This document shows positions 1 through 6,222 of a stretch of DNA of 47,936 nt, one piece after another. The number at the start of each line of letters is the position of its first letter. The stretch's first letter is position 1. The notes beneath the pieces are model-generated. The model made no database searches. It was not told where the DNA came from and was given only the letters and a program-made list of their open reading frames with translations. The stretch covers positions 1 through 47,936 of the forward strand of contig CALTYW010000002.1 in the NCBI GenBank assembly GCA_943913625.1, given 5' to 3'. The DNA is from an uncultured Campylobacter sp. Lineage in GTDB: Bacteria; Actinomycetota; Actinomycetes; Mycobacteriales; Mycobacteriaceae. Both the position numbers and the translations under genes were made by a program.

Positions 1-8
1 GAAAAGAG

Positions 9-54
9 AGCCGGCGACGAGAATCGAACTCGCACTCTCAGCTTGGGAAGCTGA
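9..54 (-). tRNA. 3' part of tRNA-Gly(CCC); probable attL core
   Basis: Read on the minus strand this is the 3' part of a tRNA: anticodon stem TCAGC/GCTGA around loop TTCCCAA (anticodon CCC, Gly), a 4-nt variable loop, a T-arm with loop TTCGATT, and acceptor strand CGCCGGC with U73; CCA is not encoded. The D-arm and 5' acceptor strand are missing: the bases beyond 55 do not fit a tRNA. A tRNA fragment broken next to an integrase gene is the usual mark of a prophage attachment site, so this is read as attL with the displaced host 3' end. The restored tRNA (attR) is not in the window. Confidence 0.75.
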
Positions 55-68
55 ACTTACGTGTTAAT

Positions 69-153
69 CTAGGCAACGTAACGCTCTGTTTCCCCAGCTC
101 GCCAGTTATTGCCCAATGTTGCGTTTAGGAACCGTTCGGACTGGGGAGGAACC
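69..153. promoter_or_regulatory. att-int spacer with operator-like and GGAACC sites
   Basis: Between the att core and integrase lie two copies of the recurrent GTTG-type motif (CTAGGCAACG at 69-78, GTTGCGTTT at 118-126) and two GGAACC hexamers (128-133, 148-153) exactly 20 bp apart. The same two motif types recur in the repressor/early control region at 2066-2150. Inference: binding sites for repressor, integrase arm domain or excisionase. Confidence 0.4.
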
Positions 154-216
154 GGCGGTGCAGCAAAACTGCATGCATGCCGCCAACCACCTCAACCCAC
201 GAAAGGTCACCCCCGC

Positions 217-1410
217 ATGCCTGTAACCATAGGCAACATCTACCGCAAGAAAAACGGCCGCTTCGGCTTCATGATCAACGCCGGCATCGGCCCCGACGGC
301 AAACCGCGCCGCCGCGAAATCACCGCCGTCCGCAAAAACGACCTCGCCGCCCGCCGCCGCGAAATCACCCGCCAAGTCGCCACCGGCACCTACATCACCG
401 GCACAGCGCCGACCGTGGGGCAGTGGTGGACACACTGGTGCGACGAGATCGCCGCGAACCGTGTCCGCCCCAACGTGCTCGCCAACTACCGCTCCTACGG
501 ACGCCGGCACGTGATCCCGACGATCGGCGCCCGCAAACTCGACGCCCTCACAACCGACGACGTACGCCACCTCCACCAGACCATGCGCGACGGCGGCGCC
601 AGCACCCGCACCATCGAAGCCGTCCACAACACACTCCACAAGTGCCTCGACGACGCCGTCCGGGAAGACAAAGTCGCCGTGAACGTGCTCGACAAGATGG
701 ACAAGCCCCGCGCCGTCAGCCGTGAGCGTGAAGCACTCTCTGCCGCCGAAGTGCGCGCACTCATTGCGACGATCCAGGGCGAGCCTGTGATGTGGCGGGC
801 CCGCTGGCTCATGGCCTTGCAGACCGGGGCGCGCCAGGGGGAGTGCCTTGGCCTGGAATGGGAGCGGGTGATTCTCGCGCCGGGGGAGGAAGCGCTGGAC
901 CTGTCGTGGCAGCTGCAGCGGGTGCCGTGGCGCCACAAACGGGACTGCGGGTGCGGAAATGGTGTGTCGGCGGCGCGCTGTGCGGAGCGGGAGCCTGACG
1001 CTGCGGAAGATTTCGAGCTGCGGCCGGCCTACATGGGCATGTGGCTACAGCGCCCGAAAACGGCGGCATCCATCCGTGTTACGCCTATGACAGTTGCGAC
1101 CGCCCAGGCAATGCGCGACTGGCGGGACGAATCAGGCGGGGCGGGGCTGGTGTTCGTTGACGGGAAAGGCCGGCCGTTGACGTCGCGGGACGATAACCGG
1201 GCCTGGCATGAACTGTGCGCCAGGGCGGGAGTGCGTGATGTGGACTTGCACTCGGCGCGTCACACGATGGTGACGTTGATGCTGGAATCGGGTGTTGACC
1301 CGGAGATCATCAGGCAGATCGTGGGGCACTCTACGCTGGTGTCGACGCGGCACTACTTGCATGTGTCGCAGGACGCGGCGCGTGCGGCGTTGTCTGCTTG
1401 GGGAGGGTGA
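217..1410 (+). CDS. int: Tyrosine-recombinase integrase
   Basis: Site-specific recombinase that inserts and excises the prophage at the tRNA-Gly att site. 397 residues, the usual size. The N-terminal third holds an arm-binding region and a SAM-like core-binding domain (about residues 60-160); the C-terminal catalytic domain shows R206 (TGARQGE), H345-x-x-R348 (HSAR), H371 (GHS) and nucleophile Y380. A cysteine-rich insert (RDCGCGNG...RC, about residues 245-260) is common in actinobacterial integrases. Start 217 is chosen because GAAAGG lies 10 bp upstream; the frame stays open up to 109, but those extra residues look unlike protein. Its 3' end overlaps a leftward ORF. Confidence 0.93.
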   Translation: MPVTIGNIYRKKNGRFGFMINAGIGPDGKPRRREITAVRKNDLAARRREITRQVATGTYITGTAPTVGQWWTHWCDEIAANRVRPNVLANYRSYGRRHVIPTIGARKLDALTTDDVRHLHQTMRDGGASTRTIEAVHNTLHKCLDDAVREDKVAVNVLDKMDKPRAVSREREALSAAEVRALIATIQGEPVMWRARWLMALQTGARQGECLGLEWERVILAPGEEALDLSWQLQRVPWRHKRDCGCGNGVSAARCAEREPDAAEDFELRPAYMGMWLQRPKTAASIRVTPMTVATAQAMRDWRDESGGAGLVFVDGKGRPLTSRDDNRAWHELCARAGVRDVDLHSARHTMVTLMLESGVDPEIIRQIVGHSTLVSTRHYLHVSQDAARAALSAWGG

Positions 1411-1645
1411 TTTCGCTTGTGGGGCGGGGGGTTCCGCCGATGATGTGCCACACCTGGATGTGCCAGGTTTGGTCGTTGTCGGCGAGGGGGTGGTTGCCGA
1501 ACATCGACCAGTCTTTTTGTACGGCTGTTTGTTCGATTGGTGGGAGGTCACTGTTGGGGATTGTGATTCCCTTTTGAGGCACGACGATGAGATCTGGGCT
1601 GTGGTTTTGCGGTGTCGTTCCCGCTGGTGGGGTGTTTGAATTCAT
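1331..1645 (-). CDS. Overlapping leftward ORF downstream of the repressor, unknown
   Basis: 104-residue ORF starting inside the repressor gene (98-nt overlap, other frame) and ending antisense to the last 80 nt of integrase. In the overlap and just beyond, this frame uses mostly C/G-ending codons, as real genes here do, while the repressor tail in the same DNA uses A/T-ending codons and encodes a low-complexity, basic/polar tail. That suggests this frame is or was coding, either as a separate gene or as an extension of the repressor reached by frameshifting. No family recognised; the last 25 residues (Ala/Thr/Pro-rich, antisense to int) are doubtful. Confidence 0.42.
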   Translation of the reverse strand: MNSNTPPAGTTPQNHSPDLIVVPQKGITIPNSDLPPIEQTAVQKDWSMFGNHPLADNDQTWHIQVWHIIGGTPRPTSEITLPKQTTPHAPRPATHASSAASTPA

Positions 1646-2009
1646 CTACCAGCCTTTCGATGAGGTCTTGTTGCTCTGGCGTGAGACTACTGATGTCGAG
1701 TGACCTCACACTAGCACTGTTAGAACGTATTTTCGATAAGTCTGGCCAGCGGCTCACCTCCACCTGTCCTGCCCGCAGCACCTCCACCGGATCGAGGTTC
1801 AGGGCAAGCGCGAGGCGTAGCGCGTTGTCGCCGTCGAGAGTGAACGGCTCCCCGGTGCGGTACCAGGCACCGCGTTCGAGCTGCGCCACCCAGTGCCGTG
1901 ATTTGTCGACGGCCGTCGCCAGGTCTTCCTGTTTCATGTCGAGGTCGAGGCGTGCGTTTCTCACGAGGTTGGCAAGCGTCATGTTCGGCTCATTGGTGCT
2001 GGTTTCCAT
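1548..2009 (-). CDS. Immunity repressor, XRE-type HTH
   Basis: 153-residue DNA-binding protein, transcribed leftward away from the early genes next to integrase, the standard place for the lysogeny repressor. An XRE/Cro-type helix-turn-helix spans about residues 10-75 (LANLVRNARLDLDMKQEDLA, then KSRHWVAQLERG). The C-terminal part is short, with no peptidase (S24) domain, so RecA-driven self-cleavage is not expected. Start 2009 is preferred over the in-frame ATG at 1982 and over a longer frame up to 2180, whose added residues just translate the GGAACC repeats. The extreme C-terminus has odd codon use (see the overlapping ORF). Confidence 0.82.
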   Translation of the reverse strand: METSTNEPNMTLANLVRNARLDLDMKQEDLATAVDKSRHWVAQLERGAWYRTGEPFTLDGDNALRLALALNLDPVEVLRAGQVEVSRWPDLSKIRSNSASVRSLDISSLTPEQQDLIERLVDEFKHPTSGNDTAKPQPRSHRRASKGNHNPQQ

Positions 2010-2065
2010 GGGTCGGATGCTACCTGGGGCAACACGGCAAACGCACGTCTCAAGCAGGTAATTTG

Positions 2066-2095
2066 CCGATAATGTTGCGTAAGAGTGTTGCCTAA
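2066..2095 (+). promoter_or_regulatory. Early rightward control region: -10-like box and two operator-like sites
   Basis: GATAAT at 2068-2073 resembles a -10 box. It is followed by GTTGCGTAA (2074-2082) and GTTGCCTAA (2087-2095), two direct copies 13 bp apart covering the expected start of transcription. The 12-mer CCGATAATGTTG here recurs exactly at 16745-16756 before the WhiB-like gene. No convincing -35 box is seen. Read as promoter plus repressor operators between the divergent repressor and early genes. Confidence 0.5.
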
Positions 2096-2104
2096 TGTAA
2101 TGTA

Positions 2105-2150
2105 TGAACCAACAGGAACCGAGCGGAACCAACAGGAACCAGCCGGAACC
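2105..2150 (+). repeat. 10-bp phased GGAACC array
   Basis: GGAACC occurs at 2115, 2125, 2135 and 2145, with a fifth degenerate copy (TGAACC) at 2105, so one copy per helical turn on the same face. GAACCAACAGGAACC repeats exactly at 2106-2120 and 2126-2140. It lies just downstream of the early promoter candidate; two more copies 20 bp apart sit next to the att site. A cooperative protein-binding array is the simplest reading. Confidence 0.6.
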
Positions 2151-2153
2151 TGG

Positions 2154-2166
2154 CCACCAACCACAA
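2154..2166 (+). repeat. CCACCRACCACRA leader box, copy 1
   Basis: CCACCAACCACAA, 43 nt upstream of the 2210 start. Same-strand copies stand at 2769, 3060, 5008 and 8658, always in a gap ahead of a gene. Confidence 0.5.
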
Positions 2167-2209
2167 CCCGCCGCTGCCACGGCAGGGCAACACCGAAAGC
2201 GAGAACACC

Positions 2210-2695
2210 ATGACCACTATCCGCAAGATCCAGGAAGTCGCCAACGACATTCGCCTGACCAACGGCAACCTCCGCCAGCGAATCATCGACAACACCCTCG
2301 GACGCGGCAAAGAACTCGGCCTACGCCTAAGCCACGTCAACACCACCAACGGCAACGACAACGACTTCACCTTTGTCCGCTCCGACTGGGCCAAACTCGA
2401 AGCCAACCTTGACGGCACCAACTACACCCTCACCGCACGCCACGACGACGGCTACCCCCAGATCGCCAACGGGTCGCTGCACACCCACGACGACTTCGTC
2501 GAAATGCTGCGAGTCATCACCGACTGGGCCAAGGCCGAAGACCAGCTGACCGTAGAAACGTTCGTGGACGCGGTAGACAGCAACCGCATGCCGGATGCAC
2601 TACACACTCTCGCCAAAGCGGTCGAGAAGCACCTAGGCGCAGACAAAGCGAGCGCCATCTTCCGCGATGTAATCCAGAAGCTCCCCAACTGCTAA
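2210..2695 (+). CDS. First rightward early gene, unknown function
   Basis: 161-residue soluble, acidic protein; no recognised domain, signal peptide or membrane segment. It is the first gene rightward of the repressor control region, the position of early regulators, so it should be expressed soon after induction or infection. Start supported by GAAAGCGAG about 10 nt upstream of ATG 2210. A longer frame from 2104 in another phase only reads through the GGAACC repeats and is not accepted. Confidence 0.75.
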   Translation: MTTIRKIQEVANDIRLTNGNLRQRIIDNTLGRGKELGLRLSHVNTTNGNDNDFTFVRSDWAKLEANLDGTNYTLTARHDDGYPQIANGSLHTHDDFVEMLRVITDWAKAEDQLTVETFVDAVDSNRMPDALHTLAKAVEKHLGADKASAIFRDVIQKLPNC

Positions 2696-2703
2696 CCGCA
2701 GTA

Positions 2704-2748
2704 GCCCGACAGGCAGGCCGGCGGGTTCAAGCCCCGCCACGGGCACCA
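2704..2748 (+). ncRNA. tRNA-like minihelix with T-arm and CCA
   Basis: A complete T-arm (GCGGG-TTCAAGC-CCCGC, 2721-2737) is followed by acceptor-like strand CACGGGC, A73 and an encoded CCA ending at 2748. GCCCG at 2704-2708 can pair with CGGGC, giving a 5-bp acceptor end. Only about 12 nt stand where the D- and anticodon arms should be, so this cannot be a working tRNA. It is either a tRNA remnant or a functional minihelix or 3'-end mimic in the leader of the next gene. Confidence 0.45.
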
Positions 2749-2768
2749 GGGCCACACCGGACCCTTAA

Positions 2769-2781
2769 CCACCGACCACGA
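2769..2781 (+). repeat. CCACCRACCACRA leader box, copy 2
   Basis: CCACCGACCACGA, 16 nt upstream of the excisionase-like start at 2798; followed by the AGGAAGG ribosome site. Confidence 0.45.
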
Positions 2782-2797
2782 CCAGGAAGGCACTGCC

Positions 2798-2986
2798 ATG
2801 CCAGACAAGGACTACCTCACCGTCGAGGAAGTCGCACACAACACCGGCTTCTCCGACCGCTTCATCCGCAACCACATCAAAGCCGGCAACCTCGCCGCCC
2901 TGAAAATCGGCCGCACCTACCGCATCCGCCACAACGAAGTCCACGACTTCATGGACTTCCTCGCCGAGCAGACCGAAGCCGCATAG
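2798..2986 (+). CDS. Excisionase-like small HTH protein
   Basis: 62-residue protein made of one MerR/excisionase-type winged helix (HTH_17 pattern): YLTVEEVAHNTGFSDRFIRNH, then IKAGNLAALKIGRTYRI, as in phage Xis and plasmid excisionase-family proteins. Such proteins bend att DNA and bias integrase toward excision, or act as small transcription factors. Start ATG has AGGAAGG 8-9 nt upstream. It lies in the early rightward operon, as expected for Xis. Whether it works on the att site is inferred from family and place only. Confidence 0.8.
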   Translation: MPDKDYLTVEEVAHNTGFSDRFIRNHIKAGNLAALKIGRTYRIRHNEVHDFMDFLAEQTEAA

Positions 2987-3059
2987 ACAAGTGGCCACCG
3001 AAGCACAGGGACTGCCATCCCATAAGCGCGCCACAGTGACCACTCAAGCGCACATGCAC

Positions 3060-3072
3060 CCACCAACCACGA
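3060..3072 (+). repeat. CCACCRACCACRA leader box, copy 3
   Basis: CCACCAACCACGA, 11 nt upstream of the exonuclease start at 3084. Confidence 0.5.
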
Positions 3073-3083
3073 TGGAGAACACA

Positions 3084-4094
3084 ATGCACCACCACCCTAA
3101 CACCGTGACCGTGCTCCCCAAAGCACGCGACCGCCACGACTGGCTCGAACAACGACGCCACGGCATCGGCTCCTCCGACGCATCCATCATCATGGGCCTG
3201 TCCGCCTGGGAATCCCCCTACGCCCTCTGGGAGCAGAAAACCGGCCGCGCACCACTCGACCCACCCGTCGACCACGCAACCGAAGAACTCCGCGAATGGG
3301 GCAACCGCCTCGAACCCATCATCCGCGAAGCCGTCAGCGACAAGCTCGGCCTGAACATTGTCAAGACCGACGACGCATGGGCCAACACCGAGCACCCCTG
3401 GCTGCGCGCCAACCTCGACGGCATCGTCCACGGCCAGGAGACCGTCTTCGAGTTCAAGAACACCAGCGCGTTCAACCGCGCACTTTGGGACGACCAAATC
3501 CCCGACCACGCCGAAATCCAAGTCCACCACACCGGCCTAGTGTGCGGGTGGCGTGACGCTGTCGTCGCCGGCCTGATCGGCGGCAACCACCTCTCCATCC
3601 ACCACATCACCCTCAACGAGAACATCCTGGAGATGATGCTCGCCGCCGAGCAGAAATTCTGGCACTGCGTCGAAACCGGCACCGCCCCCGACGTCGACTG
3701 GCACGAACGCACCAAAGAAGCCGTGCTGACCGAATGGAAGCAGACCCGCACCACCGGCACCCAAGAAGTCGCAGAAGCTGACGCCCGCAAGTGGGTTGAG
3801 CAGTACCACGCCGCGCACGCCGACTACAAGGACGCCGAGAAGCGCAAAGCCGAAGCGTCGAACAACTTGCTCAAGCTCATGGCCGGGCACGACCAGATCG
3901 CCACCGGCGACACCATCTGGGCAAAGACCAAACGCGGCAAGGTCAGCGAGAAGAAGCTCCACGCCGAAAAACCTGACCTGTACGCCGAGTACCTGACCCG
4001 CCCCGCTCTGGACACCGACCGGCTCAAGCAAGAACACCCGGACGTGTACGCCGACTACCAGACCATCAGCGTCAACCCCCAGAAAATCGCCTAA
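3084..4094 (+). CDS. YqaJ-type viral recombinase (lambda-exonuclease fold)
   Basis: 336-residue 5'-3' double-strand DNA exonuclease partner of the RecT annealase encoded next. The YqaJ core lies in residues 18-190: HGIGSSDASIIMG and SPYALWEQKTG near the start, then LDG (metal aspartate), E-F-K (FEFKNT) and Q (IQVHH), the PD-(D/E)xK catalytic set. The tail is charged and helical, for oligomer or partner contact. Start 3084 is chosen for GGAG 6 nt upstream; ATG 3072 and GTG 2991 are in-frame alternatives. A leader box precedes it. Exonuclease plus annealase makes a complete phage recombination pair. Confidence 0.9.
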   Translation: MHHHPNTVTVLPKARDRHDWLEQRRHGIGSSDASIIMGLSAWESPYALWEQKTGRAPLDPPVDHATEELREWGNRLEPIIREAVSDKLGLNIVKTDDAWANTEHPWLRANLDGIVHGQETVFEFKNTSAFNRALWDDQIPDHAEIQVHHTGLVCGWRDAVVAGLIGGNHLSIHHITLNENILEMMLAAEQKFWHCVETGTAPDVDWHERTKEAVLTEWKQTRTTGTQEVAEADARKWVEQYHAAHADYKDAEKRKAEASNNLLKLMAGHDQIATGDTIWAKTKRGKVSEKKLHAEKPDLYAEYLTRPALDTDRLKQEHPDVYADYQTISVNPQKIA

Positions 4095-4112
4095 CCGAAA
4101 GGACACCTCATC

Positions 4113-4937
4113 ATGGCTAAAGATCTCGAAGCCCGCATGGCACAGAACCAGACCCCCGCACAGCAGCGCCCGCAGACGCTCGCCGACCAGATCAAGTCCA
4201 TGGAGCAGCAGTTCGCAATGGCCGCACCCAAGGGCATGGAAGCAACCCAGCTCGTACGCGACGCACTCACCTGCCTGCGCCAGACCCCCAAGCTCGCCCA
4301 GTGCACCCCGCAGTCCGTACTCGGCTCGCTCATGACCTGCGCCCAGCTTGGCCTGCGCCCCGGTGTGCTCGGCCACGCCTACCTGATCCCGTTCTACGAC
4401 CGGCGCGCCGGCGGCGACGTCGCCCAACTGGTAATCGGATACCAGGGATTGGTGGAACTGGCGCACCGTTCCGGCCAGATCCAATCGCTGATCGCCCGCA
4501 CTGTCTATGAGCACGACCACTTCGACGTGGACTACGGCCTAGAGGACAAGCTCGTCCACAAGCCGTACATGGGTGGCGACAAGGGCCAGCCGGTCGCCTA
4601 CTACGCAGTCGCGAAGTTCACCACCGGGGGACACGCGTTCTACGTCATGTCCCACCCGGAAATGCTGGACTACCGCGACCGCTTCGCCAAGTCCAAGAAG
4701 TTCGGCCCGTGGGTCGACAGCTTCGAGGCCATGGCCCACAAGACCTGCGTGCGCCAACTGTCGAAGTGGATGCCCAAGAGCACCGAGCTTGCCACGGCGA
4801 TCAGTGCGGACGAATCGGTGCGCGTCGACCTCGCCCCGGACGCAATCAACTACGCGGAGCACCCGCAGGGCGACGGTGACGCCCCGGAGCACATCGACGG
4901 TGAACTCGTCGACGAACCGCAGGAGGCCACCGCGTAA
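4113..4937 (+). CDS. recT: RecT single-strand annealing protein
   Basis: 274-residue annealase that pairs complementary strands exposed by the upstream exonuclease. Family hallmarks: TCAQLGLRPGVLGHAYLIPF and QLVIGYQGLVELAHRSG (about residues 75-130), then the KFGPWVDSFEAMAHKTCVRQ block with LSKWMPKS (about 195-225). The acidic C-terminal tail (last about 45 residues) is typical and may bind SSB or exonuclease. GAAAGGACACC precedes ATG 4113; the gap to the exonuclease is 18 bp, so the two are cotranscribed. Confidence 0.93.
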   Translation: MAKDLEARMAQNQTPAQQRPQTLADQIKSMEQQFAMAAPKGMEATQLVRDALTCLRQTPKLAQCTPQSVLGSLMTCAQLGLRPGVLGHAYLIPFYDRRAGGDVAQLVIGYQGLVELAHRSGQIQSLIARTVYEHDHFDVDYGLEDKLVHKPYMGGDKGQPVAYYAVAKFTTGGHAFYVMSHPEMLDYRDRFAKSKKFGPWVDSFEAMAHKTCVRQLSKWMPKSTELATAISADESVRVDLAPDAINYAEHPQGDGDAPEHIDGELVDEPQEATA

Positions 4938-5007
4938 CCCGCGCAGCCATCCGGGGCGGGGCATCCGGCAACCACACCCCCTTCACCGCGCCTGCCAGCG
5001 CACCCAC

Positions 5008-5020
5008 CCACCAACCACGA
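5008..5020 (+). repeat. CCACCRACCACRA leader box, copy 4
   Basis: CCACCAACCACGA, 8 nt upstream of the start at 5029, so it overlaps the ribosome-binding region. Confidence 0.5.
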
Positions 5021-5028
5021 AAGACACA

Positions 5029-5847
5029 ATGACCACCTGCAAACGTCCAACCTGCAACATGAAACCCCAGGCAAACGCCAAACACGGCTACTGCCGCAAA
5101 CACGCCAAAACCGAACACGCCGCCAACACCAACACCCCCGCCGCCCCCACCGTGGCACGCATCCACACCCTCCTCAACGCAGGCTGGTCATGCGCAGCCA
5201 TCGCCGACACCGCAGGCACCAGCATCTACGCCATCTACGACCTGCGCGACGGCAAACGCAGCAGCGTCCGCAAAACCACCGCCGAGGCCATCGCCCGCAT
5301 CAACCCCCACACCCACACCGGCGCCGCCTGGACCCCCGCATGGCCAATCCAACGCCGCCTGTGCTCCCTCCAAGCAGCCGGCTGGTCACAAGCAGCACTC
5401 GCCACCATGGCAGGCATCCCCCAAGCCGAGATCTCCAAGATCACCACCGGACGCATCCACGTCACCCACCGCACCGCCCAAACCATCACCACCCTCTGGG
5501 ACGACCTCGCCACCCAGCCCGTCCCCGGCCCACCCACAAAACTCGCCCAACGCCGCAAATGGGCACCACCCATGGCTTGGGACAACATCGACAACCCCGA
5601 CGAGCACCACCCGCCCCTAGGCACACTCATCACCCCCACCCAAACAGAACGCGAACGCGCACTCCACATCTGCAACACCAACCCCGTCACCAACTGGCCC
5701 TACACCGAAATCAGCTACTCCTCCCTCAACAGGATCGCCACCGGCAAAATACGCCGCACCGCCACCGAATCCATCGACTTCATCTACCTCGAAAGTGACC
5801 GCATCCGCAGCCGGCAAGGAAAGGAGGCCCGACGTGCAGCAGCCTGA
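5029..5847 (+). CDS. Zinc-finger plus tandem-HTH protein, copy A
   Basis: 272 residues. An N-terminal Cys/His cluster (C4, C9, then YCRKHA near residue 24) looks like a small zinc knuckle. Two helix-turn-helix-like blocks follow (LLNAGWSCAAIADTAGTS, about 48-65; LQAAGWSQAALATMAGIP, about 112-129), then a conserved RRKWAPPMAWDNIDNPDE segment. The gene at 14736 shares the same order, including AWP-x-QRRL-x-SLQAAG and W-(x)-PM-W-DNID-(N/D)-P, so the two are paralogues. Similar proteins are common in actinophages without a proven role; sequence-specific DNA binding is inferred. Start 5029 follows the leader box; the open frame runs far upstream inside recT and is not used. Confidence 0.78.
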   Translation: MTTCKRPTCNMKPQANAKHGYCRKHAKTEHAANTNTPAAPTVARIHTLLNAGWSCAAIADTAGTSIYAIYDLRDGKRSSVRKTTAEAIARINPHTHTGAAWTPAWPIQRRLCSLQAAGWSQAALATMAGIPQAEISKITTGRIHVTHRTAQTITTLWDDLATQPVPGPPTKLAQRRKWAPPMAWDNIDNPDEHHPPLGTLITPTQTERERALHICNTNPVTNWPYTEISYSSLNRIATGKIRRTATESIDFIYLESDRIRSRQGKEARRAAA

Positions 5848-6172
5848 TCTCTTCACCACCGACCCGGACGTGCGCGACGTCGCCTACTACGCGGAGATCG
5901 CGATTCATCGGGGCTGGGACGCGGCAGCACAACAAGCCATGAACACCCTTGCCGGCAACGGCCGGCCGTTCACGGCCGACGACTTCCGCCGCCTCATGGC
6001 CGATGCCCCCGCACCACACCACCCCAACACCATCGGCTCGTTCTTCCGCCGTGCGCACGCCGACGGCCTAATCCGGCCCACAGGCCGTTTCCGCTGCGCC
6101 ACCACCCCCTCACGCCACGGCGCCGCGATCCGCGAATGGGTCGGCACCCAAACAGGCACCCGCGCCGCCTGA
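5834..6172 (+). CDS. Small winged-helix-like early protein
   Basis: 112-residue protein. GTG 5834 is chosen because a near-perfect AAAGGAGG lies 7 nt upstream, inside the end of the preceding gene (14-nt overlap). The pattern FTADDFRRLMADAPAPHHPN, then GSFFRRAHADGLIRPTGRF, resembles a small winged helix seen in actinophage replication-region proteins. No catalytic motif. Between a DNA-binding regulator and a methyltransferase, it is probably part of the DNA-metabolism operon; function unassigned. Confidence 0.75.
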   Translation: MQQPDLFTTDPDVRDVAYYAEIAIHRGWDAAAQQAMNTLAGNGRPFTADDFRRLMADAPAPHHPNTIGSFFRRAHADGLIRPTGRFRCATTPSRHGAAIREWVGTQTGTRAA

Positions 6173-6222
6173 ACCGCATCCCAACCTTGTAATTACGACA
6201 ATCAGATTTTGAAAGGCCCGGC

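Noticed and set aside
106..936. 276-codon minus-strand frame opposite integrase
   Set aside because: Val/Gly/Asp-rich shadow of a GC-rich gene; no ribosome site and integrase is certain.
2104..2412. Plus-strand frame starting in the GGAACC array
   Set aside because: Its start only translates the repeats (NQQEPSGTNRNQPEP) and it overlaps the better-supported 2210 gene.
3537..4520. 327-codon minus-strand frame opposite exonuclease and recT
   Set aside because: Antisense shadow with the usual Val/Gly/Ala bias; both plus-strand genes are firmly identified.
5190..5798. 202-codon second frame inside HTH copy A
   Set aside because: Arg/His/Pro-rich translation typical of a shifted GC-rich frame.
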